A DNA stretch of 64,000 bases from Mycetocola_A sp015752285 (GTDB taxonomy: Bacteria; Actinomycetota; Actinomycetes; Actinomycetales; Microbacteriaceae). Positions within the stretch are counted from its first letter, which is position 1. The number at the start of each line of letters is the position of its first letter. The DNA lies in contig NZ_JADOUY010000004.1 in NCBI RefSeq assembly GCF_015752285.1, positions 457,055-521,054 on the forward strand, given 5' to 3'. The notes below the pieces were generated by a model, which was given only the letters and a program-made list of their open reading frames with translations, ran no database searches and had not been told where the DNA came from. Position numbers and translations under genes: made by a program. Of this stretch, positions 28,435-35,897 are shown piece after piece.

Positions 28435-29412
28435 TCAGGCGTGCAGGGCGGCGTTCAGCTGGATGCCGGCACCGCTGCGGGGGAGCACCTCGACGGCACC
28501 GCTGAGAGAATTGCGACGGAAGAGGATGTTCGGCACTCCGGACAACTCGACGGCCTTGACGGTGAGGGGGCTGCCGTTGTCCGTGGTCCGGCCGTCGAGA
28601 ACGACGACTTTGGTCCCAGCAGTGACATAGAGGCCGGCCTCGACGACGCTGTCGTCTCCGATCGAGATGCCGATACCTGAGTTGGCGCCGAGCAGCGCGC
28701 GTGCACCGATCGAGACCCGCTGTGTTCCGCCACCCGAGAGAGTTCCCATGATGGATGCGCCGCCCCCGATGTCTGAACCGTCCCCGACGACGACGCCCTG
28801 GGAGATGCGGCCTTCGACCATCGACGATCCCAGTGTGCCTGCGTTGAAGTTGACGAAACCCTCATGCATGACGGTGGTACCTGGTGCGAGGTGGGCACCG
28901 AGTCGCACACGCGACGCGTCGGCGATGCGTACCTTCGCCGGGGTGACGTAGTCGAGCAGGCGCGGGAACTTGTCGATCCCGGTCGCGTGGATGCCCTGTC
29001 GAGACAGCGCCGGGCGCAGACGGTCGAAGTCCTCGGGTGCCACCGGGCCGGCATTCGTCCAGACGGCGATCGGAAGGTGCCCGAAGATACCGTCGAGGTT
29101 GAGGGTGTTCGGGCGGACCAGGAGGTGACTGAGCAGGTGCAGGCGCAGGTAGGCATCTGCGGTGTCACGCGGCGGTGCCTGAAGGTCGATGTCGACTGTC
29201 ACGATGTCGACGCGCACGTTGCGACGCTCGTCCGGGATGGCCAGCGCTTCGATCTCTGCTGGGGCGATCCAGCGTTCGCGCCCGACGGGCAGTGTGCCGA
29301 GGCGCGGTTCCGGGTACCAGGTGTCGAGGACGGTTCCTTCTGCGGACACGGTGGCGAGGCCGTAGCCCCACGCGTGTGTCGGTGCGGAGCTGGGCTCGGG
29401 AGCGGAGGTCAT
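28435..29412 (-). CDS. dapD: Tetrahydrodipicolinate N-succinyltransferase (actinobacterial type)
   Basis: This 325-residue enzyme succinylates tetrahydrodipicolinate with succinyl-CoA. The C-terminal half is a left-handed beta-helix with hexapeptide repeats (VRLGAHLAPGTTVMHEGFVNFNAGTLG, EGRISQGVVVGDGSDIGGGASI), and IFRRNSLSGAVEVLP follows. Length and the N-terminal AWGYGLATVSAEGTVLDTWYP fit the actinobacterial DapD family. It is divergent from dapE across a 75-base intergenic region in which both genes appear leaderless. Confidence 0.94.
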   Translation of the reverse strand: MTSAPEPSSAPTHAWGYGLATVSAEGTVLDTWYPEPRLGTLPVGRERWIAPAEIEALAIPDERRNVRVDIVTVDIDLQAPPRDTADAYLRLHLLSHLLVRPNTLNLDGIFGHLPIAVWTNAGPVAPEDFDRLRPALSRQGIHATGIDKFPRLLDYVTPAKVRIADASRVRLGAHLAPGTTVMHEGFVNFNAGTLGSSMVEGRISQGVVVGDGSDIGGGASIMGTLSGGGTQRVSIGARALLGANSGIGISIGDDSVVEAGLYVTAGTKVVVLDGRTTDNGSPLTVKAVELSGVPNILFRRNSLSGAVEVLPRSGAGIQLNAALHA

Positions 29413-29418
29413 GGGTCA

Positions 29419-29424
29419 AGGCTA
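29419..29424 (-). promoter_or_regulatory. -10 box TAGCCT of dapD, apparently leaderless
   Basis: Read on the minus strand, TAGCCT ends six bases before the dapD ATG, with no ribosome site between. Confidence 0.5.
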
Positions 29425-29475
29425 GCGAATCCAGCCTGCGCCCGACGACGCCGGGCCGCAGGGTTTCGACGACCG

Positions 29476-29481
29476 TAGACT
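29476..29481 (+). promoter_or_regulatory. -10 box TAGACT of dapE, apparently leaderless
   Basis: TAGACT ends six bases before the dapE ATG at 29488; the gap GGGGCG is the only possible leader. Confidence 0.5.
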
Positions 29482-29487
29482 GGGGCG

Positions 29488-30591
29488 ATGCCGGAATCGT
29501 TCACCACCGTCCCTGTTCTCGACCTCGCCGCCGGAACGGTGGAACTCACCCGGGCGATCTGTGACATCGAATCGGTGTCCGGGAACGAAGCCCTCCTCGC
29601 AGACGCCATCGAGCTGGCGCTCGTCCCGTTCTCTCACCTCGACGTCATCCGCGACGGAAACACCGTCGTCGCCCGGACCGCGCTCGGCCGGGACACCCGT
29701 GTGATCATCGCCGGCCATATCGACACTGTTCCCCTCAACGACAACCTCCCCACCCGGTTCGAGACCATCGACGGGCGCGACTATCTCTGGGGCCGTGGGA
29801 CGGTCGACATGAAGGGTGGCGTTGCCGTGCAACTGGCGCTCGCCGCCGAACTCACCGCTCCTCTCGTCGACGTGACGTGGATGTGGTACGACAACGAAGA
29901 GGTGTCGAGCGATATCAATGGCCTGCGGCTGCTCGCCGAACGCCGCCCCGACCTGTTCACCGGAGACTTCGCCATCCTCGGTGAGCCCACCAGGGGAGAC
30001 ATCGAGGGCGGCTGCAACGGAACGTTGCGCGTCGAGGTGTCGACAACCGGCCGTCGCGCCCATTCGGCCCGCAGCTGGGTCGGTGAGAACGCCATCCACA
30101 AAGCCGCGCCGATTCTCGAGATCCTCGCCGCATACGAGCCCCGCTCGACCGAGGTCGACGGGCTCGTCTACCGCGAGGGGCTCAATGCGGTCCGTATCAC
30201 CGGGGGAGTCGCGGGCAACGTCATCCCTGACGCCTGCACCGTCGAGGTGAACTACCGCTTTGCGCCCGACAGGACGGCAGCGCAGGCGGCGGATGACATC
30301 CGTCACGTTTTCGCAGGTTTCGACGTTCTGCTGACGGATGCCGCCGACGGCGCCCGGCCGGGACTGGACGCACCGATCGCGCAGGAGTTCCTCTCCGCCG
30401 TCGGGGGGCGAGCGCTCCCGAAGTACGGCTGGACCGATGTGGCCCGCTTCTCGGCCCTGGGCATCCCCGCGGTGAATTACGGCCCGGGCGATCCGCTGAA
30501 AGCTCATGCCGACGACGAACGGGTCGCGCTCGACGAGATCACCGGCTGCGAGTCCGCACTCCGGACCTGGCTGACCGGTGCCAGTGACTGA
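29488..30591 (+). CDS. dapE: Succinyl-diaminopimelate desuccinylase
   Basis: This 367-residue M20 dizinc hydrolase releases LL-2,6-diaminopimelate from its succinyl derivative. Metal ligands are visible in GHIDTVP, GRGTVDMKGG, DNEEVSSD, GEPTRGDIEGGCNG and the C-terminal AHADDE, and the dimerisation-domain GRRAHSAR is present. It divides from dapD across a shared promoter region. The next gene starts inside its last codons. Confidence 0.95.
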   Translation: MPESFTTVPVLDLAAGTVELTRAICDIESVSGNEALLADAIELALVPFSHLDVIRDGNTVVARTALGRDTRVIIAGHIDTVPLNDNLPTRFETIDGRDYLWGRGTVDMKGGVAVQLALAAELTAPLVDVTWMWYDNEEVSSDINGLRLLAERRPDLFTGDFAILGEPTRGDIEGGCNGTLRVEVSTTGRRAHSARSWVGENAIHKAAPILEILAAYEPRSTEVDGLVYREGLNAVRITGGVAGNVIPDACTVEVNYRFAPDRTAAQAADDIRHVFAGFDVLLTDAADGARPGLDAPIAQEFLSAVGGRALPKYGWTDVARFSALGIPAVNYGPGDPLKAHADDERVALDEITGCESALRTWLTGASD

Positions 30592-31807
30592 CCTGGAACA
30601 CAGGTCGGTGCCCGACCTGTTGCGGCGCATCCCGTGGTGGGGGCAGGCGCTTCTCATCTTTGCTGCAGCCCGCATCGTCACCACGGGCATCCTTCTCGTC
30701 GTTGCCGCCGGGCAGCCCGCGAATGCCTGGACCGGAGCGGGCCCCGGTTACGCCGATTTCGCGTCGATCTGGGACGGCCGCTGGTACAACATCGTGGCCG
30801 AGGCCGGCTATCCGAGTGAGCTGCCGCTGACCGCTGACGGGCACGTCGGCGAGAACGCCTGGGCGTTCATGCCGGTGTACCCGGCCGTCGTTCGCCTGCT
30901 GATGCTCGTCACCGGGCTGCCGTGGGCGCCGGCAGCTGTCGTCATCTCCGTTGCATGCGGCTTCGCGTCTGCCGTGCTCATCGCGAAGCTGTTCCGCATG
31001 GTGCTTGTTCCGGCGACGGCGATGTTCGCGGTCGTGGTGTATTCGGTTTCGCCGCTGGCACCGGTCCTGCAGGTGGCGTACGCCGAGTCGATGCACCTTC
31101 TGTTCCTCGCGGCGGCACTCTGCCTGGTGCTCGAGCGCCGGTACTGGGTGCTTCTCCCTCTTCTCGCCGTGATGTCGTTCACGCGGCCGAGCGGACTGGC
31201 CTTCGCCCTGTTCCTCACCCTGCACGTCTGCTACCGCTGGTGGCACCGCCGCCGCGAACCCTTCCCGCGCGGCGAGGTGGTCGCGGCATCGGTCACCGCG
31301 GTCGCGAGCGGGGTGTTCGGACTCGGCTGGCTGCTCGTCGCCTGGGCGGTGACGGGCTCGGTCACGGCATACACAGACACCGAACTCGCCTGGCGATCCA
31401 GCTACATCGGCTACACCCATCTGGTTCCGTTCGCGCCGTGGTTCCAGGGCCTCGACTGGTGGGCGGTCCGCTGGCTCGGTCTTCCCCCCGGCTTCTGGTG
31501 GGGTCTCTGCGGAGTGGCCGTGCTCGTCGCCGGTGCCGTTGCGCTGCTCGTATCGCGACCGGCCAAACGGCTGGGGGTCGATCTGCGACTCTGGGTGGCG
31601 AGCTACCTGATCTATCTCTTTGCGGTCTTCTTCCCCCAATCCAGTACGTTCCGGCTGCTCATGCCGGTGTTCCCACTCGCCGGAGTCGTGGCGCAACCAC
31701 GCTCGCCGGCGTACCGCATTGCCGTGGTCGCGCTCTCTCTCGCCGGGCAGGTGGGCTGGGTCCTGATCGCCTGGAGGGTCGACGGATACGACTGGACGCC
31801 GCCGTGA
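30578..31807 (+). CDS. PIG-V-like mannosyltransferase, GT-C membrane protein
   Basis: This protein of up to 409 residues has roughly nine to ten membrane helices. SIWDGRWYNIVAEAGYP and AFMPVYPAVVRL resemble the conserved luminal loop of PIG-V-type GT-C mannosyltransferases, and FTRPSGLAFALFL and FRLLMPVFPLAG are also typical. It probably transfers mannose from a polyprenyl donor to an envelope glycolipid or protein; the acceptor is unknown. The start is GTG 30578 or GTG 30584, both overlapping the dapE end, so it is coupled to dapE. Confidence 0.8.
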   Translation: MPVTDLEHRSVPDLLRRIPWWGQALLIFAAARIVTTGILLVVAAGQPANAWTGAGPGYADFASIWDGRWYNIVAEAGYPSELPLTADGHVGENAWAFMPVYPAVVRLLMLVTGLPWAPAAVVISVACGFASAVLIAKLFRMVLVPATAMFAVVVYSVSPLAPVLQVAYAESMHLLFLAAALCLVLERRYWVLLPLLAVMSFTRPSGLAFALFLTLHVCYRWWHRRREPFPRGEVVAASVTAVASGVFGLGWLLVAWAVTGSVTAYTDTELAWRSSYIGYTHLVPFAPWFQGLDWWAVRWLGLPPGFWWGLCGVAVLVAGAVALLVSRPAKRLGVDLRLWVASYLIYLFAVFFPQSSTFRLLMPVFPLAGVVAQPRSPAYRIAVVALSLAGQVGWVLIAWRVDGYDWTPP

Positions 31808-31867
31808 TCGTGACCCCAGTTACGGGCACTGATGCTGTCGGATTTCGTCTGCCCGCCCTGCATGGCG

Positions 31868-31873
31868 GATAAT
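31868..31873 (+). promoter_or_regulatory. Probable -10 box GATAAT of the DUF3117 gene
   Basis: GATAAT lies 29 bases before the ATG at 31903, with TTCGTC about 18 bases upstream as a weak -35. The transcript would have a short leader with AAGGGGAG. Confidence 0.4.
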
Positions 31874-31902
31874 AGAAGTCAAAGCCACGAAAGGGGAGCC
31901 GA

Positions 31903-32076
31903 ATGGCAGCGATGAAGCCGAGGACTGGGGATGGGCCAATGGAGGCCGTGAAGGAGGGTCGGTTGATCATCGTGCGGGTTCCGCTCGAAGGCGGCGGGCG
32001 ACTCGTCGTCTCCGTGAACGATGCAGAGGCCAAAGAACTTCACGATGCACTTGCCGGGGTTGTTTCTCCGGCGTAG
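31903..32076 (+). CDS. DUF3117 small conserved protein
   Basis: This 57-residue protein begins MAAMKPRTGDGPMEAVKEGR and ends ELHDALAGVVSPA, the full DUF3117 pattern (Rv1211 in M. tuberculosis, from memory). AAGGGGAG lies at a good distance from the ATG. DUF3117 proteins are nearly universal in Actinobacteria and have no assigned role; one report class links the M. tuberculosis protein to calmodulin-like behaviour, which I would not rely on. It is a single gene followed by its own terminator. Confidence 0.93.
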   Translation: MAAMKPRTGDGPMEAVKEGRLIIVRVPLEGGGRLVVSVNDAEAKELHDALAGVVSPA

Positions 32077-32089
32077 TCCAACACGCATG

Positions 32090-32137
32090 AAGACGCGGAT
32101 GCTCGTGGTCACCCGACCACACGCATCCGCGTCTTTT
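32090..32137 (+). terminator. Terminator with nested hairpin after DUF3117
   Basis: AAGACGCGGATGC pairs with GCATCCGCGTCTT, and a second hairpin (TGGTC/GACCA) occupies the loop. It ends in TTTT on the plus strand. The convergent methyltransferase stops 14 bases away, so it may serve both genes. Confidence 0.85.
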
Positions 32138-32150
32138 GTCGTATCGGGCT

Positions 32151-32780
32151 CTAATCGAGCTTCGTGATCTGCAGCAGTCCGTCACCGACGGGGGAGAGGG
32201 CGCTGACGACGGCAGCAGAGGATGCGATCTCCTGCACCAGGGTCCTGAACGCACTGGTGACGTCGTCGCGCTGGGCCGGATCGGCGACCCGGCCACGCCA
32301 GAGAGCGTGCGGAACGAGGACGGTTCCTCCTGTGCGGGCGAGGCGCAGCCCGTGTTCGACGTTCTCGATGACCTGGGCAGGGTCTCCGTCGACGTACACG
32401 AGGTCGTAGGAGTTCTCGTTCATGCGCGGCAGAACGTCGAGGGCTTTGCCGGTGATGAGACGCACCCGGTTCGATGCGATGCGCGCATCGGCGAAGGATT
32501 GCCGGGCGTACCCGAGGTGTTCGACCTCGGAATCGATGGAGGTGAGTACCGAGCGCGTGGACGAGCGAAGGAGCCAGAGACCGGACACGCCGGCGCCGGT
32601 GCCGATCTCGACGATGTTGACCGCGTTGGTGGCTGCGGCGAGCACGGCGACCTGCGCGCCCATCGCCGGGGACAGCGGTTCGATGCCGAGCTCGAGGGAC
32701 TGCGCTCGCGCTTTGGCGATCGCCTCGGATTCGGTGACGATGTAGTCGGCGTACTTCCAGTTGGAATCTTGTTCAGACAC
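32151..32780 (-). CDS. O-methyltransferase (Rv1220c-like)
   Basis: This 209-residue class I SAM-dependent methyltransferase has the motif EIGTGAGVSGLWLL and the later YDLVYVDGDP, as in the caffeoyl-CoA/catechol O-methyltransferase-like family. GTG 32780 gives MSEQDSNWKYADYIVTESEAIAKAR-type starts, with GGGAG upstream; longer in-frame starts run antisense through tatB. In mycobacteria the homologue neighbours sigE; here the next divergent gene is tatB. The substrate is unknown. Confidence 0.88.
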   Translation of the reverse strand: MSEQDSNWKYADYIVTESEAIAKARAQSLELGIEPLSPAMGAQVAVLAAATNAVNIVEIGTGAGVSGLWLLRSSTRSVLTSIDSEVEHLGYARQSFADARIASNRVRLITGKALDVLPRMNENSYDLVYVDGDPAQVIENVEHGLRLARTGGTVLVPHALWRGRVADPAQRDDVTSAFRTLVQEIASSAAVVSALSPVGDGLLQITKLD

Positions 32781-32852
32781 TTCTTCGCTCCCGATGGTGG
32801 TTGGCACTACAGTACCGGCGCTCGCCTCGCTGGATTGCGAGGCGCGGCGCGA

Positions 32853-32858
32853 TAGTCT
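32853..32858 (+). promoter_or_regulatory. -10 box TAGTCT of tatB, apparently leaderless
   Basis: TAGTCT ends six bases before the tatB GTG at 32865; only GAACTT intervenes. Confidence 0.5.
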
Positions 32859-32864
32859 GAACTT

Positions 32865-33314
32865 GTGTTCTTTGGCCTGACGTTCGAGAAGCTGCTCATC
32901 ATCGCGGTGATCGCTGTCTTCCTGCTGGGACCTGAACGCCTCCCTGGCTATGCGGCAAGGCTCGCACAGTTGATCCGTTCCCTGCGCGACATGGCGCGGG
33001 GAGCGAAGGACCGGATGCGCGACGAGATGGGTCCTGAGTTCGACGAGGTCGACTGGCAGAAGCTGGATCCCCGGCAGTACGACCCGCGCCGGATCATCCG
33101 TGAGGCGTTGCTCGATGACGACCCGGACCCCGCCCCGGTGATCAGGCCGCCGGCGGCGGCCGGTGCGGCGGGAGCGTCTGTCGCCGCTGCTGCATCGGCG
33201 TCTGCTGCCTCGTCGGCACCGAGGGTCGTGTCGCAGGCCGCGGCCGATCGCGGTGGGAGAATCGCGGCGGGGGAAACGGTCGACCCGCCGCCGTTCGACG
33301 CCGAATCGACCTGA
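32865..33314 (+). CDS. tatB: Sec-independent translocase protein TatB
   Basis: This 149-residue protein has an N-terminal membrane helix (FEKLLIIAVIAVFLLGPERLP) with the TatA/B hinge, an amphipathic helix (AARLAQLIRSLRDMARGAKDR) and an alanine/proline-rich tail. The acidic residue in the helix start and the length favour TatB over TatA. With TatA and TatC it exports folded proteins such as the EfeB peroxidase encoded in this window. GTG 32865 is fixed by the leaderless promoter. Confidence 0.93.
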   Translation: MFFGLTFEKLLIIAVIAVFLLGPERLPGYAARLAQLIRSLRDMARGAKDRMRDEMGPEFDEVDWQKLDPRQYDPRRIIREALLDDDPDPAPVIRPPAAAGAAGASVAAAASASAASSAPRVVSQAAADRGGRIAAGETVDPPPFDAEST

Positions 33315-33317
33315 CGC

Positions 33318-33349
33318 GCCAACGAGTTGACGAGCCAACGAGCTGACGA
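33318..33349. repeat. Tandem 16-base repeat downstream of tatB
   Basis: GCCAACGAGTTGACGA is followed directly by GCCAACGAGCTGACGA, one mismatch apart, in the 49-base gap between convergent tatB and the lipoprotein gene. Confidence 0.7.
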
Positions 33350-33363
33350 TTCGTCGGTGATGG

Positions 33364-34233
33364 TCAGTCGAGGTTGCAGTGCTCCCGAACGAAGTCGAGT
33401 AGCTGCTCACGAACATCGTCCGGTGGGACGAGCCGGTAGTCGCCCGTGGTTCCGTCGGCGAACGTGACGGGGAAAACGAGCACGGTGCCGACCTTGTCTT
33501 CGGCGATCGCGTGCGGATCGCAGCGCGCAGGCACGATGCGCATGGCGATCTCGGTGGGGTCGGATGCGGCGTCGACGACGAGCGACACCGGCCAGTTCTC
33601 TCCCTGTCCATCATCGGTCGGCGCAGGGCGGAGCAGGGGAGTCGACCGGATGTCGCCGATCTCGACGGTCCCGTCTGCGCCGGTCGGTGTGAGAGTCAGC
33701 GGGAGGACCGCAACAGATCCCGCTCCGGCGCCATCGATCTCCGGGACCGTGACGTCGATCCGGACGATCATGTCCACCAGCACCGAGATGCACGCGGAGG
33801 CATGGAGTCGATCCAGCGTCCCGAGCGGATCCGTCGCGTCGACGACGTCTGTCGCGTCGTCGGCACCGACCGTGAGCGTCACCTCAGGGTCTCCCGGTCT
33901 TTCCGTGCAATCGGGACCGGGTACCGGGGCACGGAGGTCGACGGTCGTTCCGGCGACCACGGTGGTACCGCGTTCCCAGACAGCGGGATCCGCGAACCCG
34001 GCCGCCTCGAGGCTGGCCCTGCTGAGATCGAGATCTGTCTTCGACGCGTTGATGACACGAATGACGAGCGTGCCGCTCGAATAGTCGGTCCTGCCCTGCA
34101 GCACTTCGACCCTGATCCCGTCCGGCAACGTCGGAGGTTCAACCGCAGTCGGCGCCGACGTCGCACAGCCGCTGAGTGCGGTGAGCAGTGCGAGCACTGT
34201 CGCGCTCACGCCGAGAGTCCCTGATCGTCGCAT
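33364..34233 (-). CDS. Predicted lipoprotein of unknown family
   Basis: This 289-residue protein has a signal peptide ending in the lipobox LSGC (about residues 19-22). The mature part is predicted to be beta-rich (YSSGTLVIRVINASKTDLDLSRASLEA, TTVVAGTTVDLRAPVPGPDC) and has several cysteines. I recognise no family. ATG 34233 starts seven bases after the mrp stop, so it is the last gene of the MgtE-like/DUF1003/mrp operon. It could be a substrate-binding or envelope protein. Confidence 0.72.
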   Translation of the reverse strand: MRRSGTLGVSATVLALLTALSGCATSAPTAVEPPTLPDGIRVEVLQGRTDYSSGTLVIRVINASKTDLDLSRASLEAAGFADPAVWERGTTVVAGTTVDLRAPVPGPDCTERPGDPEVTLTVGADDATDVVDATDPLGTLDRLHASACISVLVDMIVRIDVTVPEIDGAGAGSVAVLPLTLTPTGADGTVEIGDIRSTPLLRPAPTDDGQGENWPVSLVVDAASDPTEIAMRIVPARCDPHAIAEDKVGTVLVFPVTFADGTTGDYRLVPPDDVREQLLDFVREHCNLD

Positions 34234-34240
34234 GATGGTG

Positions 34241-35398
34241 TCAGACCGGAGAGAGACCGAGTTTGCGCCCGACCAGGCCACGCCCCGGGGCGAGAAGCCG
34301 ATCAGCAACGGAGCGGATGGCGACGCTCGCCGGATCGAGCGGTGCAGCGAGCACGACCGGCATCCCGGAGTCTCCACCGGCGCGGAGGGGAACGCTCAAC
34401 GGCACCGAGGCGAGAAGCGGTACCGCGGAATCCGTCTGGCTGAGGCGCCTGGCGACCTCGGCTCCTCCACCCTCGCCGAACAGCGACAGGATGCTTCCGT
34501 CCTGCTGTACGAGACCCGCCATGTTCTCGACGACGCCGATCACGCGCTGGCCGGTCTGCCGCGCGACGATTCCGCTGCGCTCGGCGACGTCGGCGGCAGC
34601 GGGCTGCGGTGTCGTGACGACAAGGACATCGGCGTGGGGGAGAGTCTGGCCGATCGAGATGGCGACATCTCCCGTCCCCGGCGGCAGGTCCAGCAGAAGC
34701 ACGTCGAGGTCACCGAAGTAGACGTCTGTGAGGAACTGTGTGATCGTCCGGTGCAACATGGGTCCGCGCCAGGCGACGGCCGCTCCCGCCCCCGGCTCGA
34801 CGAACATCCCGATCGAAATGACTTTCACCCCGTGCGCGATCGGAGGGAGGATGAGGTCACCTACCTGGGTGGGCCGGGTGATCGCACCGGCTTTCGCGGC
34901 GGCATCCGTCAGCCCGAGCAGGCCGGGAATGGAGAAGCCGTGGACGTCGGCGTCGACGATTCCGACGGCCAGGCCGCGAGCGGCGAGTTCGACCGCGAGA
35001 TTGGCGGTGAGCGTCGACTTGCCGACGCCACCCTTGCCGCTGGTGACGGCGATGACCCGGGTGAGCGACTCGGGGCCGAACGGCATGACCCTGGTTGCTT
35101 TGGCGCCGCGGAGCCTGTCGGTCAGAGCCCGCCGTTCCCCGGGGGTCATCACGCCGATCCTGATCGTCGTCGACGTGACCCCGTGGACCGAGGCCACCGC
35201 AGCGGTGACGTCACGCTCGATCGCGGTCGCGGCAGGGCAGCCGACGATGGTGAGGGAGATCGCGACGGATGCCGCGCCCGCATCATCGACGTCGATCCCG
35301 GCGACCATACCCAACTCGGTGATCGGCTTGCGGATCTCCGGGTCGATGACCCGCTGGAGGGCCGTGTGGATACGGGCCTCCAGGTCAGCGCTGGACAT
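34241..35398 (-). CDS. mrp: Mrp/NBP35-family P-loop ATPase, iron-sulfur carrier
   Basis: This 385-residue protein has an N-terminal MIP18/DUF59 domain (ALQRVIDPEIRKPITELGMV, residues of about 5-85). A deviant Walker A VTSGKGGVGKST follows, then DADVHGFSIPGLLG and LLDLPPGTGDV. Mrp proteins bind and transfer Fe-S clusters in an ATP-dependent way. I do not see the usual CPxC cluster ligands near the C-terminus, so cluster binding by this copy is uncertain. Its start overlaps the DUF1003 gene by 14 bases. Confidence 0.93.
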   Translation of the reverse strand: MSSADLEARIHTALQRVIDPEIRKPITELGMVAGIDVDDAGAASVAISLTIVGCPAATAIERDVTAAVASVHGVTSTTIRIGVMTPGERRALTDRLRGAKATRVMPFGPESLTRVIAVTSGKGGVGKSTLTANLAVELAARGLAVGIVDADVHGFSIPGLLGLTDAAAKAGAITRPTQVGDLILPPIAHGVKVISIGMFVEPGAGAAVAWRGPMLHRTITQFLTDVYFGDLDVLLLDLPPGTGDVAISIGQTLPHADVLVVTTPQPAAADVAERSGIVARQTGQRVIGVVENMAGLVQQDGSILSLFGEGGGAEVARRLSQTDSAVPLLASVPLSVPLRAGGDSGMPVVLAAPLDPASVAIRSVADRLLAPGRGLVGRKLGLSPV

Positions 35399-35897
35399 CG
35401 CCCCTGTCCTTGTCGAGCTCCTCCAGCAGCCCGCGGAGCTCCTGGCGGATGAAGTCTTTCGACGCCATGTCCTTCATCGCGAGGCGAAGTGCCACGACCT
35501 CACGGGCGAGGTATTCGGTGTCGTTGAGGTTGCGCTCCGACCGCTGCCTGTCCTGCTCGATCTGCACGCGGTCACGGTCGTCCTGCCTGTTCTGCGCGAG
35601 GAGGATGAGCGGGGCGGCATACGACGCCTGCAGGGACAGGATGAGGGTGAGGGCCGTGAAGCCGAACGCGGCGGAGTCGAACCGGAAGTTCTCCGGTCCC
35701 CACGTGTTGTATGCGATCCAGGCGACACAGAACAGCGACAGACCGATGAGGAACCCGGGGGTTCCCATCTTGCGGGCGACCCATTCGGTGAACCGGCCGA
35801 AGCGGTCGCTCGACTCACGGTTGCGGCCGGGGAGCATCGAGGAGCGAAGGCCCTTCGGGGCGTCGAGGCGGACCTCGTTTCTGCGCATCTTAGGCAC
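35385..35897 (-). CDS. DUF1003 membrane protein
   Basis: This 170-residue protein has two adjacent helices (GFLIGLSLFCVAWIAYNTW and FGFTALTLILSLQASYAAPLILLAQNRQ) and a charged C-terminal coiled coil (DDRDRVQIEQDRQRSERNLNDTEYLAREV). This is the standard DUF1003 layout. GTG 35897 is supported by AAGGAGG seven bases upstream. It overlaps the preceding MgtE-like gene by eight bases and mrp by 14, so the set is tightly coupled. No function is known. Confidence 0.88.
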   Translation of the reverse strand: MPKMRRNEVRLDAPKGLRSSMLPGRNRESSDRFGRFTEWVARKMGTPGFLIGLSLFCVAWIAYNTWGPENFRFDSAAFGFTALTLILSLQASYAAPLILLAQNRQDDRDRVQIEQDRQRSERNLNDTEYLAREVVALRLAMKDMASKDFIRQELRGLLEELDKDRGDVQR

